This document shows positions 33,272-41,622 of a stretch of 64,000 nt of DNA, piece after piece. The stretch covers positions 930,001 to 994,000 of the forward strand of contig NZ_CP071057.1 of assembly GCF_017161425.1 (NCBI RefSeq), in the 5' to 3' direction. This stretch comes from Marinicauda algicola. Lineage in GTDB: Bacteria > Pseudomonadota > Alphaproteobacteria > Caulobacterales > Maricaulaceae. The notes under the pieces were generated by a model. It made no database searches and was not told where the DNA came from. It worked only from the letters and a program-made list of their open reading frames with translations. The translations under genes and the position numbers were made by a program. Each line of letters opens with the position of its first letter. Position 1 is the first letter of the stretch.

Positions 33272-35260
33272 ATGATCCTGCCCGCACTGGCGCTCGCCCT
33301 GACCCAGGCCGCTCCGGCCGAGCCGGAGGGGGACGTCATCGTGGTCACCGGCGCGCGCGGCGTCGAGGCTGCCGAGGAACTCGCGACGCCCGTCGCCGTT
33401 TTCGACCGCGGCGAGCTCCGACGCCTCGGCGCGCAGCACATCGCCGAGGTGTTGAACCGGGCGCCCGGCGTGTTCATCCATCGCGGCAACGGGGTGGAGC
33501 ACCTCACCGCGATCCGCTCCCCGGTCTTCACCGGTGGGGCCGGGGCGGGGAGCTTTCTCTACCTCGAGGACGGTATCGCGCTGCGCGCAGCGGGGTTTGC
33601 CAACATCAACGGCCTGTTCGAGGCCGTCGACGACCTCGCCGGGCGCATCGAGGTGATCCGCGGCCCCGGCGCGGCGGTCTATGGATCGAATGCACTGCAT
33701 GGCCTGGTGAACGTCCTGACGCCCGAGCCGGAAACGGCCGGCCGCCTTGCCGAGATCGAGGCCGGCAGCTGGGGCCGGGTGAGGGCGCGCGCCTTCGCGG
33801 GCGGAGCGACGCGCTTCGGCGCAGGCTTCATCGGGGCGAGCGTGCGCCACGAGGACGGCTGGCGGGAGGAGGCGAGCCTCGACCGTTTCACCCTGCAGAC
33901 GCGGCTGGACGGCGAGACGGGCGCGATCGACTGGTCGCTGCGCGCCAGCCTCGTCGATCTCGACCAGGAGACCGCAACCTTCGTGCGCGGCTTCGAGGCG
34001 TACGAGGACGAAGCCCTGTCGCGCCAGAACGCCGACCCGGAGGCCTTTCGCAATGCGCGCGCGCTGCGCGGCGCGCTGCATCTCGAACGCCCGCTCGCCG
34101 GGGACTGGCGCCTGCAGGGGGCGGCCTACGGACGCAGCAACGAGATGGATTTCCGCCTGCACTTCCTGCCGTCCGAAGCCCTGGAGACGACCGGGCACGA
34201 TTCCCTGGGACTCCAGTCGGCCCTGGTGCGGGAAACCGCGAGTTCCCGCCTGATGATCGGCCTCGATGGCGAGATAACCGAGGGTTTCCTCACCGAGAAC
34301 CAGACCCGGGCGAGCTTCGGCTCGTTCCCGCAGGGGCTGCACTACGACTACGAGGTCGAGGCAGCCGTCTGGGCCGCGTTCGCACAGGGGCGGCTCGACA
34401 TCACGGAAGGCGTCTCGATCGAGGGTGGGGCTCGGCTGGAGGAGACGCGCTACGCGTACGACAACCGTATCGCCAGCGGCAGCTTCGGGCGCTTCCTGCG
34501 CCCGGGCGACCGCACGGACGACTTCACCACCTTCGCGCCTCATCTCGGATTTGTCTGGCAGATTTCCGAATCATTTGACGTTTTCGGCCGCGCGGCCCGC
34601 GGCGTGCGGGCCCCGCAAACTGCCGAACTCTACCGGCTCGACACCGGTCAACAGGTCGGCGGCTTCGAACCCGAGCGCCTGGACAGTCTCGAACTGGGCA
34701 CCCGGGTGCGCACCTGGAAGGAAGGCCGGCTGGAGGTCGTCGCCTTCACCATGGACAAGGAGAACGTGTTCTTCCGCGATGCCAACGGCTTCAACGTCTC
34801 CGACGCGGCAACGACCCATGACGGCGTCGAGGCCTCTCTGGTGCAGCCGCTGGGGGAGGCGCTGACCCTGTCCGGTTCGCTGACCTGGGCGATCCACGAA
34901 TATGCCTTCGCCGATGCCAGCGAGGGCATCGCGCCAGGAAACCGCGTCGACACCGCGCCGGAATGGCTGTGGAATCTCCGTGCGCTCTGGACGCCGCACG
35001 AGGCCGTTTCGCTCGAAGCGGAATGGATTCACGTCGGGGAGTACTTTGCCGACGCGGCCAACACTGCGGGGTACGAGGGCCACGACCTCTTCAACCTTCG
35101 CGGGGCCTACGAGGTGGGCGAGGGGGTCGAGGCGTTCGCCGCGATCCGCAACGTGCTCGACGAGCGCTATGCCGAACGCGCCGATTTCGCCTTCGGCAGC
35201 CACCGCTACTTTCCCGGAGAGCCGCGGGCGGTCTCGATCGGGGTGCGGGTTTCCGGTTAG
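33272..35260 (+). CDS. TonB-dependent outer-membrane receptor
   Basis: A 662-residue outer-membrane beta-barrel transporter. After a short signal sequence (MILPALALALTQA) comes the TonB box region GDVIVVTGARG, a plug domain (about 35-150) with HIAEVLNRAPGVFIHRGNG and RIEVIRGPGAAVYGSNALHG, and the barrel. The C-terminus ends FGSHRYFPGEPRAVSIGVRV, a typical receptor last strand although the final residues are Ser-Gly rather than Phe. Substrate unknown. It lies between the secreted M14 peptidase (divergent) and a serine hydrolase (25 bases downstream), which suggests peptide or amino-acid-derived ligand uptake rather than siderophores; that is inference. Confidence 0.9.
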   Translation: MILPALALALTQAAPAEPEGDVIVVTGARGVEAAEELATPVAVFDRGELRRLGAQHIAEVLNRAPGVFIHRGNGVEHLTAIRSPVFTGGAGAGSFLYLEDGIALRAAGFANINGLFEAVDDLAGRIEVIRGPGAAVYGSNALHGLVNVLTPEPETAGRLAEIEAGSWGRVRARAFAGGATRFGAGFIGASVRHEDGWREEASLDRFTLQTRLDGETGAIDWSLRASLVDLDQETATFVRGFEAYEDEALSRQNADPEAFRNARALRGALHLERPLAGDWRLQGAAYGRSNEMDFRLHFLPSEALETTGHDSLGLQSALVRETASSRLMIGLDGEITEGFLTENQTRASFGSFPQGLHYDYEVEAAVWAAFAQGRLDITEGVSIEGGARLEETRYAYDNRIASGSFGRFLRPGDRTDDFTTFAPHLGFVWQISESFDVFGRAARGVRAPQTAELYRLDTGQQVGGFEPERLDSLELGTRVRTWKEGRLEVVAFTMDKENVFFRDANGFNVSDAATTHDGVEASLVQPLGEALTLSGSLTWAIHEYAFADASEGIAPGNRVDTAPEWLWNLRALWTPHEAVSLEAEWIHVGEYFADAANTAGYEGHDLFNLRGAYEVGEGVEAFAAIRNVLDERYAERADFAFGSHRYFPGEPRAVSIGVRVSG

Positions 35261-35285
35261 GCTGGATGCAAAGGGAGAATCTTCG

Positions 35286-36482
35286 ATGAGAGCCATCTTT
35301 GTCGCCGCCGCGGCGCTGGCCGTGGCCACGCCCGCCTTCGCGCAGGACTATTTTCCGAGCGCCGACAGCGCCGCCTGGGAGCGGCGCGATCCGGCCGCGA
35401 TGGGCTTCGACCCCGAGGCCCTTGCCGCGCTCGTCGCGTTCGCGGTCGAGAACGAGACGCGCCACGACGATCCCGAGCTGGAGGCGATCTCGCCGGCGAG
35501 CAACCTGCCCGTGACCGTGCCCCTGACCTGGTCCTACGAACCCTTCTCCTCGCCGATCGGACCCCTCAAGGCCCGCGGCGGGCCGGCCGGGATCATTCTC
35601 AGGGACGGCTACATCGTCGCCGAATGGGGCGATCTCGAACGCGTCGACATGACCTTCTCGGTGTCCAAGACCTTCCTGAGCCACGTCGTGGGCCTTGCCG
35701 TCGACGACGGCCTGATCGCGAGCGTCCACGATCCGGTGTCGGCCTATGTGGAGGATCCGCTCTTCCACACCGATCACAACGCGCCGATCACTTGGGACCA
35801 GATGCTGCGCCAGACGAGCGGATGGTGGGGCGAGCTGTTCGGCAAGCCGGCCTGGGCGGACCGTCCGGACCGCGACGATCCGGCGAGCGACCTGGTCGCC
35901 GGCCCGCCGGAGCCGGGTTCGGCCTGGGAATACAACGATGTGCGCGTGAATGCTCTGGCTCTGGCCGCACTGTATGTCTGGCGCCGGCCGCTCCCGGAAG
36001 TCCTCGAGGAGCGGATCATGGGCCCGATCGGGGCAAGCGGGAGCTGGATCTGGCACGGCTACGAGAATTCATTCGTCGAGATCGACGGGCAGGTAATCCA
36101 GTCGGTCTCCGGCGGCGGGCATTGGGGCGGCGGGATGTGGCTGTCGGCCTACGACCAGGCGCGCCTTGGCCTGCTGGGCCTCAATCGCGGGCGCTGGGAG
36201 GGCGAGCCGCTGCTCTCCGACGCGTGGTTCGAGGCCTCGCTCACCCCCACGGACGTGGCGCCGGGCTATGGCTACATGAACTTCTTCCTGAACCGGCCGG
36301 AAGTGGAAGGCGCCGCGATCCGCGTGGAAAGTGCGCCCGAAAGCGCCTTTGCCTATCTCGGGGCGGGTACGAACATGATCTATGTCGATCCCGAACACGA
36401 GATCGTCGCGGTGGTCCGCTGGATCGACGGCGGGGCGCGAAACGAGTTCATCGCGCGCCTGACCGCGGCGATCACCGACTAG
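35286..36482 (+). CDS. Secreted beta-lactamase-fold serine hydrolase
   Basis: A 398-residue exported enzyme with signal peptide MRAIFVAAAALAVATPAFA. It is a class C beta-lactamase/esterase-like serine hydrolase: the Ser-x-x-Lys nucleophile motif is DMTFSVSKTFLSH, the second motif is WEYNDVRVNAL (Tyr-Asn-Asp), and the KTG-like position is GGGHWGGGMWLSAYDQARLG. Family members act on beta-lactams, esters, D-amino-acid peptides or peptidoglycan fragments; the substrate cannot be read here. It follows the TonB receptor by 25 bases, probably in one operon. Its 3' end is antisense to the long tail of the minus-strand STAS-like gene. Confidence 0.88.
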   Translation: MRAIFVAAAALAVATPAFAQDYFPSADSAAWERRDPAAMGFDPEALAALVAFAVENETRHDDPELEAISPASNLPVTVPLTWSYEPFSSPIGPLKARGGPAGIILRDGYIVAEWGDLERVDMTFSVSKTFLSHVVGLAVDDGLIASVHDPVSAYVEDPLFHTDHNAPITWDQMLRQTSGWWGELFGKPAWADRPDRDDPASDLVAGPPEPGSAWEYNDVRVNALALAALYVWRRPLPEVLEERIMGPIGASGSWIWHGYENSFVEIDGQVIQSVSGGGHWGGGMWLSAYDQARLGLLGLNRGRWEGEPLLSDAWFEASLTPTDVAPGYGYMNFFLNRPEVEGAAIRVESAPESAFAYLGAGTNMIYVDPEHEIVAVVRWIDGGARNEFIARLTAAITD

Positions 36483-36947
36483 GCCGGGCCCGGCGTTCGC
36501 TGTCCGGCCAGGCGCGCCGCAAGGCGGCTCGCAGGGCCCTTGCAGCCGCACGCCCGCCGGCAGCGTGTCCGTGCGGCCGGCCTTGTCGAGATGATCGATC
36601 GCTTCGGGCATCGTGTCGAACACCCGCGCGTTTCCGCCCAGGTCGCGGATCGTCGCGGCATAGCGCGCGGCGATCGCGGCCCCGACCGGATCCGGAGGCG
36701 GGACGATGGCCGTGATGCGCACCCCGCCGCCCGTCGTCAGCCGGCCGAGTGTGGCCAGTTCCTCGACCTCCCCGACTCTCAGCTCGAGCGAGGCGCGGCG
36801 CAGATCGAGCAGGATCTGGTGGACGTCGGGATTTTCGAGCAGGGCTCCGCCCACCGCCGCGTGCGCATCGTCGATATCCTGCCAGTCGATGCGTCCGAGC
36901 TGTCGCCCCACGAGCCGGCTTCCGCGAATTTCGAATTCGAACGCCAC
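36069..36947 (-). CDS. STAS-like protein, with a doubtful antisense tail
   Basis: The first ~125 residues (MAFEFEIRGSRLVGRQLGRI, WQDIDDAHAAVG, QILLDLRRASLEL) form a small alpha/beta domain resembling SpoIIAA/STAS, clearly paralogous to the gene at 37058-37528. The frame then runs on for another 170 residues to 36069, but from about residue 155 that sequence is antisense to the serine hydrolase and looks like low-complexity shadow coding. The real C-terminus may be near residue 150; a one-base shift would reach a TAG at 36481-36479. Start is GTG 36947 with AGGAAGGGG upstream. Function unknown. The 3' boundary is uncertain. Confidence 0.5.
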   Translation of the reverse strand: MAFEFEIRGSRLVGRQLGRIDWQDIDDAHAAVGGALLENPDVHQILLDLRRASLELRVGEVEELATLGRLTTGGGVRITAIVPPPDPVGAAIAARYAATIRDLGGNARVFDTMPEAIDHLDKAGRTDTLPAGVRLQGPCEPPCGAPGRTANAGPGLVGDRRGQARDELVSRPAVDPADHRDDLVFGIDIDHVRTRPEIGKGAFGRTFHADRGAFHFRPVQEEVHVAIARRHVRGGERGLEPRVGEQRLALPAPAIEAQQAKARLVVGRQPHPAAPMPAAGDRLDYLPVDLDE

Positions 36948-37009
36948 GACGCGTCCCCTTCCTGAAGGCGTCAGGCGGACAAGTCTGGAAGGGAAGGAAT
37001 GAATACAAT

Positions 37010-37031
37010 ATTACATGCCGGCGATTACATG
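37010..37031. repeat. Direct repeat ATTACATG x2 upstream of the first STAS-like gene
   Basis: ATTACATG occurs at 37010-37017 and 37024-37031, 14 bases apart, in the 110-base gap between the two STAS-like genes. This AT-rich pair, just upstream of the minus-strand gene at 36947, may be an operator or part of a promoter. Confidence 0.35.
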
Positions 37032-37057
37032 TCCGCGCCGGCCGAAGGGCAGGCGGA

Positions 37058-37528
37058 TCAACCGCGGCGCAGCCCGATATCGTGCGGCATCAGGATGCGT
37101 TCGATCTCGATCTTCACCTGACCGAGCAGCCCGTCCAGGGCCGGCGGGCGGGGCCGCTGCTCGACGGTGCGAAGGTATTTCACCGCGCCCTTCAGCGAGG
37201 CGCAGATCGCGACCGACAGGCCTAGGCGCTCGAGTTTGGCGGCGAACTGCACCACGCGCTCGCGTCCCGCCAGGGCTTCCGGCTCGACGATGGCCGCGGT
37301 TACCGGGCGCGGGAATGTGGAGGTGACGAGTTCGGCGAGCTGGTCGGCCTCCACGCCGGAGAGCCCGAGCCGCGCCGTGCGCAGGTCGAACAGCACCTGG
37401 CCGATCCCCGCATCGCGGTCGAGCCAGGCCGCACAGGTCTCGAAGGCCTCCTCGATGTCCTGCCAGCCCGCGGCGCCGGCGAGCGTCGCCACGAGGCGCA
37501 CGCCGCGCACTTGAATGTCGATTGCCAT
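37058..37528 (-). CDS. STAS-like protein, paralogue of the neighbouring gene
   Basis: A 156-residue cytosolic protein, unrecognised beyond a STAS/SpoIIAA-like fold. Shared with the gene at 36069-36947: an opening RGVRLVATLAGA, then WQDIEEAFETC, LFDLRTARLGLSGVEADQLA and a Rossmann-like continuation PVTAAIVEPEALAGRERVV. The ATG has GGAGG eight bases upstream. Such domains often work as anti-anti-sigma switches or lipid-binding adaptors; no phosphorylatable Ser is obvious from the sequence. The pair lies between a serine hydrolase and a thiamine-diphosphate enzyme with no sensor kinase nearby. Confidence 0.6.
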   Translation of the reverse strand: MAIDIQVRGVRLVATLAGAAGWQDIEEAFETCAAWLDRDAGIGQVLFDLRTARLGLSGVEADQLAELVTSTFPRPVTAAIVEPEALAGRERVVQFAAKLERLGLSVAICASLKGAVKYLRTVEQRPRPPALDGLLGQVKIEIERILMPHDIGLRRG

Positions 37529-37676
37529 AGCACCGCCTCCTGACCCGACGACGCGAATCACACTGGGATCGGGCCCTGAATCATTGCTTACAGGAGTGTG
37601 CCAGGGGCGCGGCCGGCCTTGCCTTGGGTGGCTAGGGCGCGCTAGCTGCTCGCTGATTCTAGACAGGGGAAATTTC

Positions 37677-39329
37677 ATGCCCACGCGCACCGGTGCCCAG
37701 CATCTCGTCGACGCACTCCTCGCGAACGGCGCCGACATGGCCTTCGGCGTTCCCGGCGAGAGCTATCTCGCCGTGCTCGACGCGCTCGTCGACGTGGAGG
37801 ACCGGTTCCGCTTCATCACCTGCCGGCACGAGGCCGGGGCAGCCAACATGGCCGAAGCCTACGGCAAGCTCACCGGTCGGCCGGGCATCTGCATGGTGAC
37901 GCGCGGGCCGGGTGCGACCCATGCCGCGATCGGGGTGCATACGGCGATGCAGGATTCCACCCCGATGATCCTGCTGATCGGCCAGGTCGCGCGCGACATG
38001 CGCGAGCGCGAGGCCTTCCAGGAGATCGAGTACCGGCGCTTCTTCGCCGATCAGTGCAAGTGGGTGGCCGAGATCGACGATCCCGCCCGCGTTCCCGAAT
38101 TCATGGCCCGCGCCTTCGCTACGGCGATGAACGGCCGGCCGGGCCCTGTCGTGCTCGCCCTGCCCGAGGACATGCTGGTCGAGGACGCCGACGCCGCACC
38201 CGTGCCGCGCGTGGAGCCCGCCCGTGCGGCGCCGGCGAAGGCCGACATGGAGCGGCTGAGGGCGATGCTGTCTGAAGCCCGGCGCCCCTTCGTCCTGTTC
38301 GGCGGCGGCGGCTGGACCGCCGAGGCGGTGAAGCACGCGCGCCGCTTCGTGGAACGCAACGACCTGCCCGTCGGGTGCACCTTCCGGGCCAAGGACTATT
38401 ACGACAACACGAGGCCCAACTATGCCGGCGATGTCGGCATCGCGCCCAATCCGAAGCTCGCCGAGCGCGTGCGGAGCGCGGATCTCGTCATCGCGCTCGG
38501 GCCGCGGCTCGGGGAGATGACGACGAGCGGCTACACCCTGTTCACCCCGCCGGTGGCCAGGCAGACCCTCGTCCACATCCATCCCGGCGCCGAGGAACTC
38601 GGCCGGGTCTATCAGCCCGCCCTGGCGATCAATGCCTCCATCCCCGAAGCGGCACGCGCGCTGAAGGCGATCGAGGTGGATTCCAGCGCCTGGGCCGGCG
38701 AGGCCGAGGCCGCCCACGCCGAGTTCCAGGCGTTCACCGCGCCGCTCGAGGCCGTGTCGGGCGTAAATCTCTCGAAGGTGTTCAACGATCTCTTCAGGCT
38801 GGTGAAGAAAGACGCGATCGTCACCAACGGGGCGGGCAATTACGCCGCCTGGCTGCACCGCTTCTTCAAGCATCGCAGCTGGCGTACCCAGCTCGCCCCG
38901 ACCTCGGGGGCGATGGGCTATGGCGTCCCGGCCGCCATCGCGGCGAAGCTCGCCCATCCCGAGCGCGAGGTGATCTCGGTCAATGGCGATGGCTGCTTCC
39001 TGATGTGCGGCCAGGAACTCGCGACCGCCATGCGCTATGGCGCGAACGTCATCTTCATCGTGGTCGACAACGGCGCCTATGGCACGATCCGCATGCATCA
39101 GGAGCGCGACTATCCCCGACGCGTGTCGGGCACCGACCTGACCAATCCGGACTTCAGGAAGTACGCCGAGAGCTTCGGGCTCCACGCGAGCGTGGTCGAG
39201 CACGAGGACGATTTTCCCGCGGCGTTCAAGCGCGCACGCGGCGCAAAGCGTCCCGCGATGATCGTCATCAAGGGCGATGTCGAGGCTATCGCGCCCGGCA
39301 AGACGCTGAGCGCGATCCGGGGCGGGTAG
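37677..39329 (+). CDS. Thiamine-diphosphate-dependent enzyme (acetolactate synthase family)
   Basis: A 550-residue protein of the acetolactate synthase / benzoylformate decarboxylase superfamily. The N-terminal domain has FGVPGESYLAVLDAL and the catalytic glutamate in RHEAGAANMAEAYGK; the middle domain reads PFVLFGGGGWTAEAVKHARR; the C-terminal domain carries the ThDP motif GDGCFLMCGQELATAMRYGA through VVDNGAYGT. There is a GAMGYGVPAAIAAKLAHP cofactor patch. The specific reaction cannot be told: decarboxylase, carboligase and oxalyl-CoA or sulfopyruvate decarboxylase types share this layout, and no small regulatory subunit follows. Start ATG 37677 with AGGGGAA upstream. Confidence 0.85.
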   Translation: MPTRTGAQHLVDALLANGADMAFGVPGESYLAVLDALVDVEDRFRFITCRHEAGAANMAEAYGKLTGRPGICMVTRGPGATHAAIGVHTAMQDSTPMILLIGQVARDMREREAFQEIEYRRFFADQCKWVAEIDDPARVPEFMARAFATAMNGRPGPVVLALPEDMLVEDADAAPVPRVEPARAAPAKADMERLRAMLSEARRPFVLFGGGGWTAEAVKHARRFVERNDLPVGCTFRAKDYYDNTRPNYAGDVGIAPNPKLAERVRSADLVIALGPRLGEMTTSGYTLFTPPVARQTLVHIHPGAEELGRVYQPALAINASIPEAARALKAIEVDSSAWAGEAEAAHAEFQAFTAPLEAVSGVNLSKVFNDLFRLVKKDAIVTNGAGNYAAWLHRFFKHRSWRTQLAPTSGAMGYGVPAAIAAKLAHPEREVISVNGDGCFLMCGQELATAMRYGANVIFIVVDNGAYGTIRMHQERDYPRRVSGTDLTNPDFRKYAESFGLHASVVEHEDDFPAAFKRARGAKRPAMIVIKGDVEAIAPGKTLSAIRGG

Positions 39330-39335
39330 GGGAGT

Positions 39336-40010
39336 CTACACCATCTCGAAGTCGAGGCCGGGCAGTCCCTCGATGCGCATCTCCACCCGGTCGCCGCGTA
39401 TCAGCGGCCCGACGCCAGCCGGCGTACCGGTGAAGATCAGGTCGCCGGCCTCCAGCCGGAACAGGCGCGAGAGATGCGCGACAACCTCGCCCGGGCTCCA
39501 GATCATGTCCGACAGCCGCGCCTGCTGTCGCGTCTTTGCGTTCAGGTCGAGCGAGATCGCCGCGGACATGTCCGGCAGGCCGGGCGCGATCGTCCCGACG
39601 GGCGCGGACTGATCGAAGCCCTTGGCCGTGTCCCAGGGCCGGCCGGCCTTCTTGGCCTGCGCCTGAAGATCGCGGCGGGTGAGATCGACGCCGGCGGCAC
39701 ACCCGAATACATGGTCCAGCGCGTCCGCGACCGCGATGTTCGCCCCCCCGCTCTTCAGGGCGAGCACGAGTTCGGCCTCGAAATGCAGGTCCGAGGTTGC
39801 CGGCGGATAGGCGACCCTCTCGCCGGTCACAACCGCGTCGCGCGGCTTGGTGAAGAAGAAGGGGGGCTCGCGATCGGGATCGGATCCCATCTCGCGCGCA
39901 TGCTCGGCATAGTTACGGCCGACGCAGTAGATGCGGCGGACCGGAAAGGCGCGTCCGTCGGTGACGGGCAGGGTGACGGGCTCGGGGGCGTCGAAGACGA
40001 GGTCGGTCAT
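39336..40010 (-). CDS. Fumarylacetoacetate-hydrolase family protein
   Basis: A 224-residue enzyme of the FAH family, which cleave acylpyruvates or isomerise and decarboxylate dioxo acids with a divalent metal. Seen motifs are YCVGRNYAEHAREMGSDP, FFFTKPRDAV, the metal ligands in LHFEAELVLAL, GVDLTRRDLQ, WDTAKGFDQSAPVG and IFTGTPAGVG. It resembles fumarylpyruvate hydrolase. Start ATG 40010 is used; the longer upstream frame is not family-like. It lies six bases from the converging thiamine enzyme stop and 84 bases downstream of the Lrp regulator gene on the same strand. Confidence 0.88.
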   Translation of the reverse strand: MTDLVFDAPEPVTLPVTDGRAFPVRRIYCVGRNYAEHAREMGSDPDREPPFFFTKPRDAVVTGERVAYPPATSDLHFEAELVLALKSGGANIAVADALDHVFGCAAGVDLTRRDLQAQAKKAGRPWDTAKGFDQSAPVGTIAPGLPDMSAAISLDLNAKTRQQARLSDMIWSPGEVVAHLSRLFRLEAGDLIFTGTPAGVGPLIRGDRVEMRIEGLPGLDFEMV

Positions 40011-40094
40011 GCGTGATTCCCGGATCGGTCTGAAGCGGACCGCTGTGTAGCAGCTTGGCGCCCGCGCGGTCATCTGCTGGACGCCTTCCCCCTG

Positions 40095-40544
40095 TCAGGG
40101 CCCGATGCGCCGGGTGACCGTGCGCAGAACGGGAGCGGTGGTGATCTCGGCGACGCCGCTCACGTTCGCAAGGCGCTCGCGCAAGTCGCCGAGCGCCTGG
40201 CCGTCGGCGCAGGCGACGTGAAGATACGCGTCGACCTCGCCGCTTGCCACCGACCAGCAGGACACGATCTCCGGCCAGTCGGAGAACCGGCGCAGCACGT
40301 TCTCGCACGGACGCGTCGCGATGCGTACCGCAAGGATCGCCTCGGCCCGGGCCTCGCGTCCGCCCGATCCGCGCCGGATCGTGTAGCCCCCGATGACCCC
40401 CTCGGACTCCAGCCTGCCGAGACGCTCCTGGACGGCGCTGCGCGACAGGTTCACCGCCCGCGCCAGCGCCACCGCGGTCAGGCGCGCATTGCGCTCCAGA
40501 AGCTGGAGAAGCTTCTCGTCGATCTCGTCGAGATGGCGGGGCAT
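40095..40544 (-). CDS. Lrp/AsnC family transcriptional regulator
   Basis: A 149-residue DNA-binding regulator. The N-terminal winged helix has LDEIDEKLLQLLERNARLT, then LARAVNLSRSAVQERLGRLE with the recognition helix, and IGGYTIR; the C-terminal RAM-type ligand domain follows, with CWSVASGEVDAYLHVACAD. It probably senses an amino acid or related metabolite. It lies upstream of the FAH-family gene in the same direction and is divergent from the cupin gene, so the 125-base interval 40545-40669 is the likely control region. Effector unknown. Confidence 0.88.
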   Translation of the reverse strand: MPRHLDEIDEKLLQLLERNARLTAVALARAVNLSRSAVQERLGRLESEGVIGGYTIRRGSGGREARAEAILAVRIATRPCENVLRRFSDWPEIVSCWSVASGEVDAYLHVACADGQALGDLRERLANVSGVAEITTAPVLRTVTRRIGP

Positions 40545-40669
40545 GACGGGCGATCTCCTGCGATTCCGGCGATCTGCCGGGCGATCCGGCGTCTTGCCGA
40601 TGGATTTCCGTTTCTACCCCGGACCAGGGTCGGTCTCACGGCAATGCGCTTGAAGCAGGGAGTCACCAC

Positions 40670-40981
40670 ATGCGCAAGATTGAAGGAGCGAGCTTTCGAG
40701 CCGATCGCGCCTGGGCGGGCGAGAATCTCGCCTTCATCGAACGGGCCATCGTCAAGCTGCGCTGGACCGATGCGCCCTTTCGCTGGCACGAGAATGCGAC
40801 CGACGAGATTTTCCTCGTGCTCGGCGGCGAAGTCGACATGCATACGCGCGACCCCGAAGGGACAGAGCAGATCATCACGCTGCGCGCCGGCGACCTGCTC
40901 CAGATCCGAGCCGGAGAGAGCCATGTCGCTCACCCACGCGGCGGCGCCAGCCTGCTCGTGATCGAGGGCCAGGAGCCATGA
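40670..40981 (+). CDS. Small cupin-domain protein
   Basis: A 103-residue single-domain cupin. The metal-binding motifs are WHENATDEIFLVLGGEV and, in the second strand, HVAHPRGGASLLV, giving two His and a Glu. Such proteins are metal-dependent isomerases, oxygenases or sugar-binding proteins; the activity cannot be assigned. The ATG overlaps no gene; its stop overlaps the SGNH hydrolase start by four bases (ATGA), so both are translated together. Confidence 0.78.
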   Translation: MRKIEGASFRADRAWAGENLAFIERAIVKLRWTDAPFRWHENATDEIFLVLGGEVDMHTRDPEGTEQIITLRAGDLLQIRAGESHVAHPRGGASLLVIEGQEP

Positions 40982-41622
40982 GCGGCGGCCCGGTGCGCGC
41001 GGCCTTCGTCGGGGACAGCCTGACGCTCGGCATCGGCGATCCCGGACGCCTGGGCTGGGTCGGCCGGCTCTCCCGACATTATCCGCGCGAGGAACTGCTC
41101 GCCTATAACCTCGGGGTACCGGGAGAGACGGTGAGAGACATCGCCCGGCGGTGGCGTTGCGAAACGCGCTCGAGGCTGCCCGCCGGAGGGTTGCTCGTCT
41201 TCTCCTTCGGAACGAACGATGCCCTGCAGCGCGCTTCGGCCGACCGGGCATCGGTGCTGACGCAGGCAGAGGCGATCCTCGGGCAGGCGTCGCGCGACCA
41301 CGTCGTGCTCTTCGTCACGCCGCCGCCGTCCGGGGACGCCGCGCTGAACACGTTTCTCGCCGGCTTGGGCAAGGAGCTCGCAGGCCACGCCGAGGCGGCC
41401 GGAGGGCTGGTGTTCGATGCCTTTGGCGTGCTGAGCAAGGACCCGGTCTGGCGCGAGCAGATGCGATCGGGGGACGGGCTCCATCCCGGCGAAGCGGGCT
41501 ACGAGCGCCTCGCCGAGCGCGTGGCGGCATCAGGCGTCTGGCGCGAAGCGTGCGATCGCGCCCGGGCCCGTTTCAATAGCGCCGGTAGCGTCGGGGTTCG
41601 TACCGGCACGGGCTCGTCGTGA
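40978..41622 (+). CDS. SGNH/GDSL-family hydrolase
   Basis: A 214-residue esterase or lipase of the SGNH fold. Block I is AAFVGDSLTLGIG with the nucleophile Ser, block II LGVPGETVRDIARR, block III FSFGTNDAL with Asn, block V DGLHPGEAGYERLAERV with Asp and His. No signal peptide, so it is cytosolic. It starts within the cupin stop and ends convergently, overlapping the lipoprotein gene by 50 bases. The C-terminal tail (about 195-214) is in the overlap and is low in conservation-like features. Confidence 0.85.
   Translation: MSGGPVRAAFVGDSLTLGIGDPGRLGWVGRLSRHYPREELLAYNLGVPGETVRDIARRWRCETRSRLPAGGLLVFSFGTNDALQRASADRASVLTQAEAILGQASRDHVVLFVTPPPSGDAALNTFLAGLGKELAGHAEAAGGLVFDAFGVLSKDPVWREQMRSGDGLHPGEAGYERLAERVAASGVWREACDRARARFNSAGSVGVRTGTGSS

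Noticed and set aside
33143-34543. 466-codon open frame antisense to the TonB receptor
   Set aside because: Composition is typical of GC-rich shadow coding and the sense strand encodes a full receptor.
37659-39203. 514-codon open frame antisense to the thiamine-diphosphate enzyme
   Set aside because: The sense frame has all ThDP motifs; the antisense product matches nothing I recognise.
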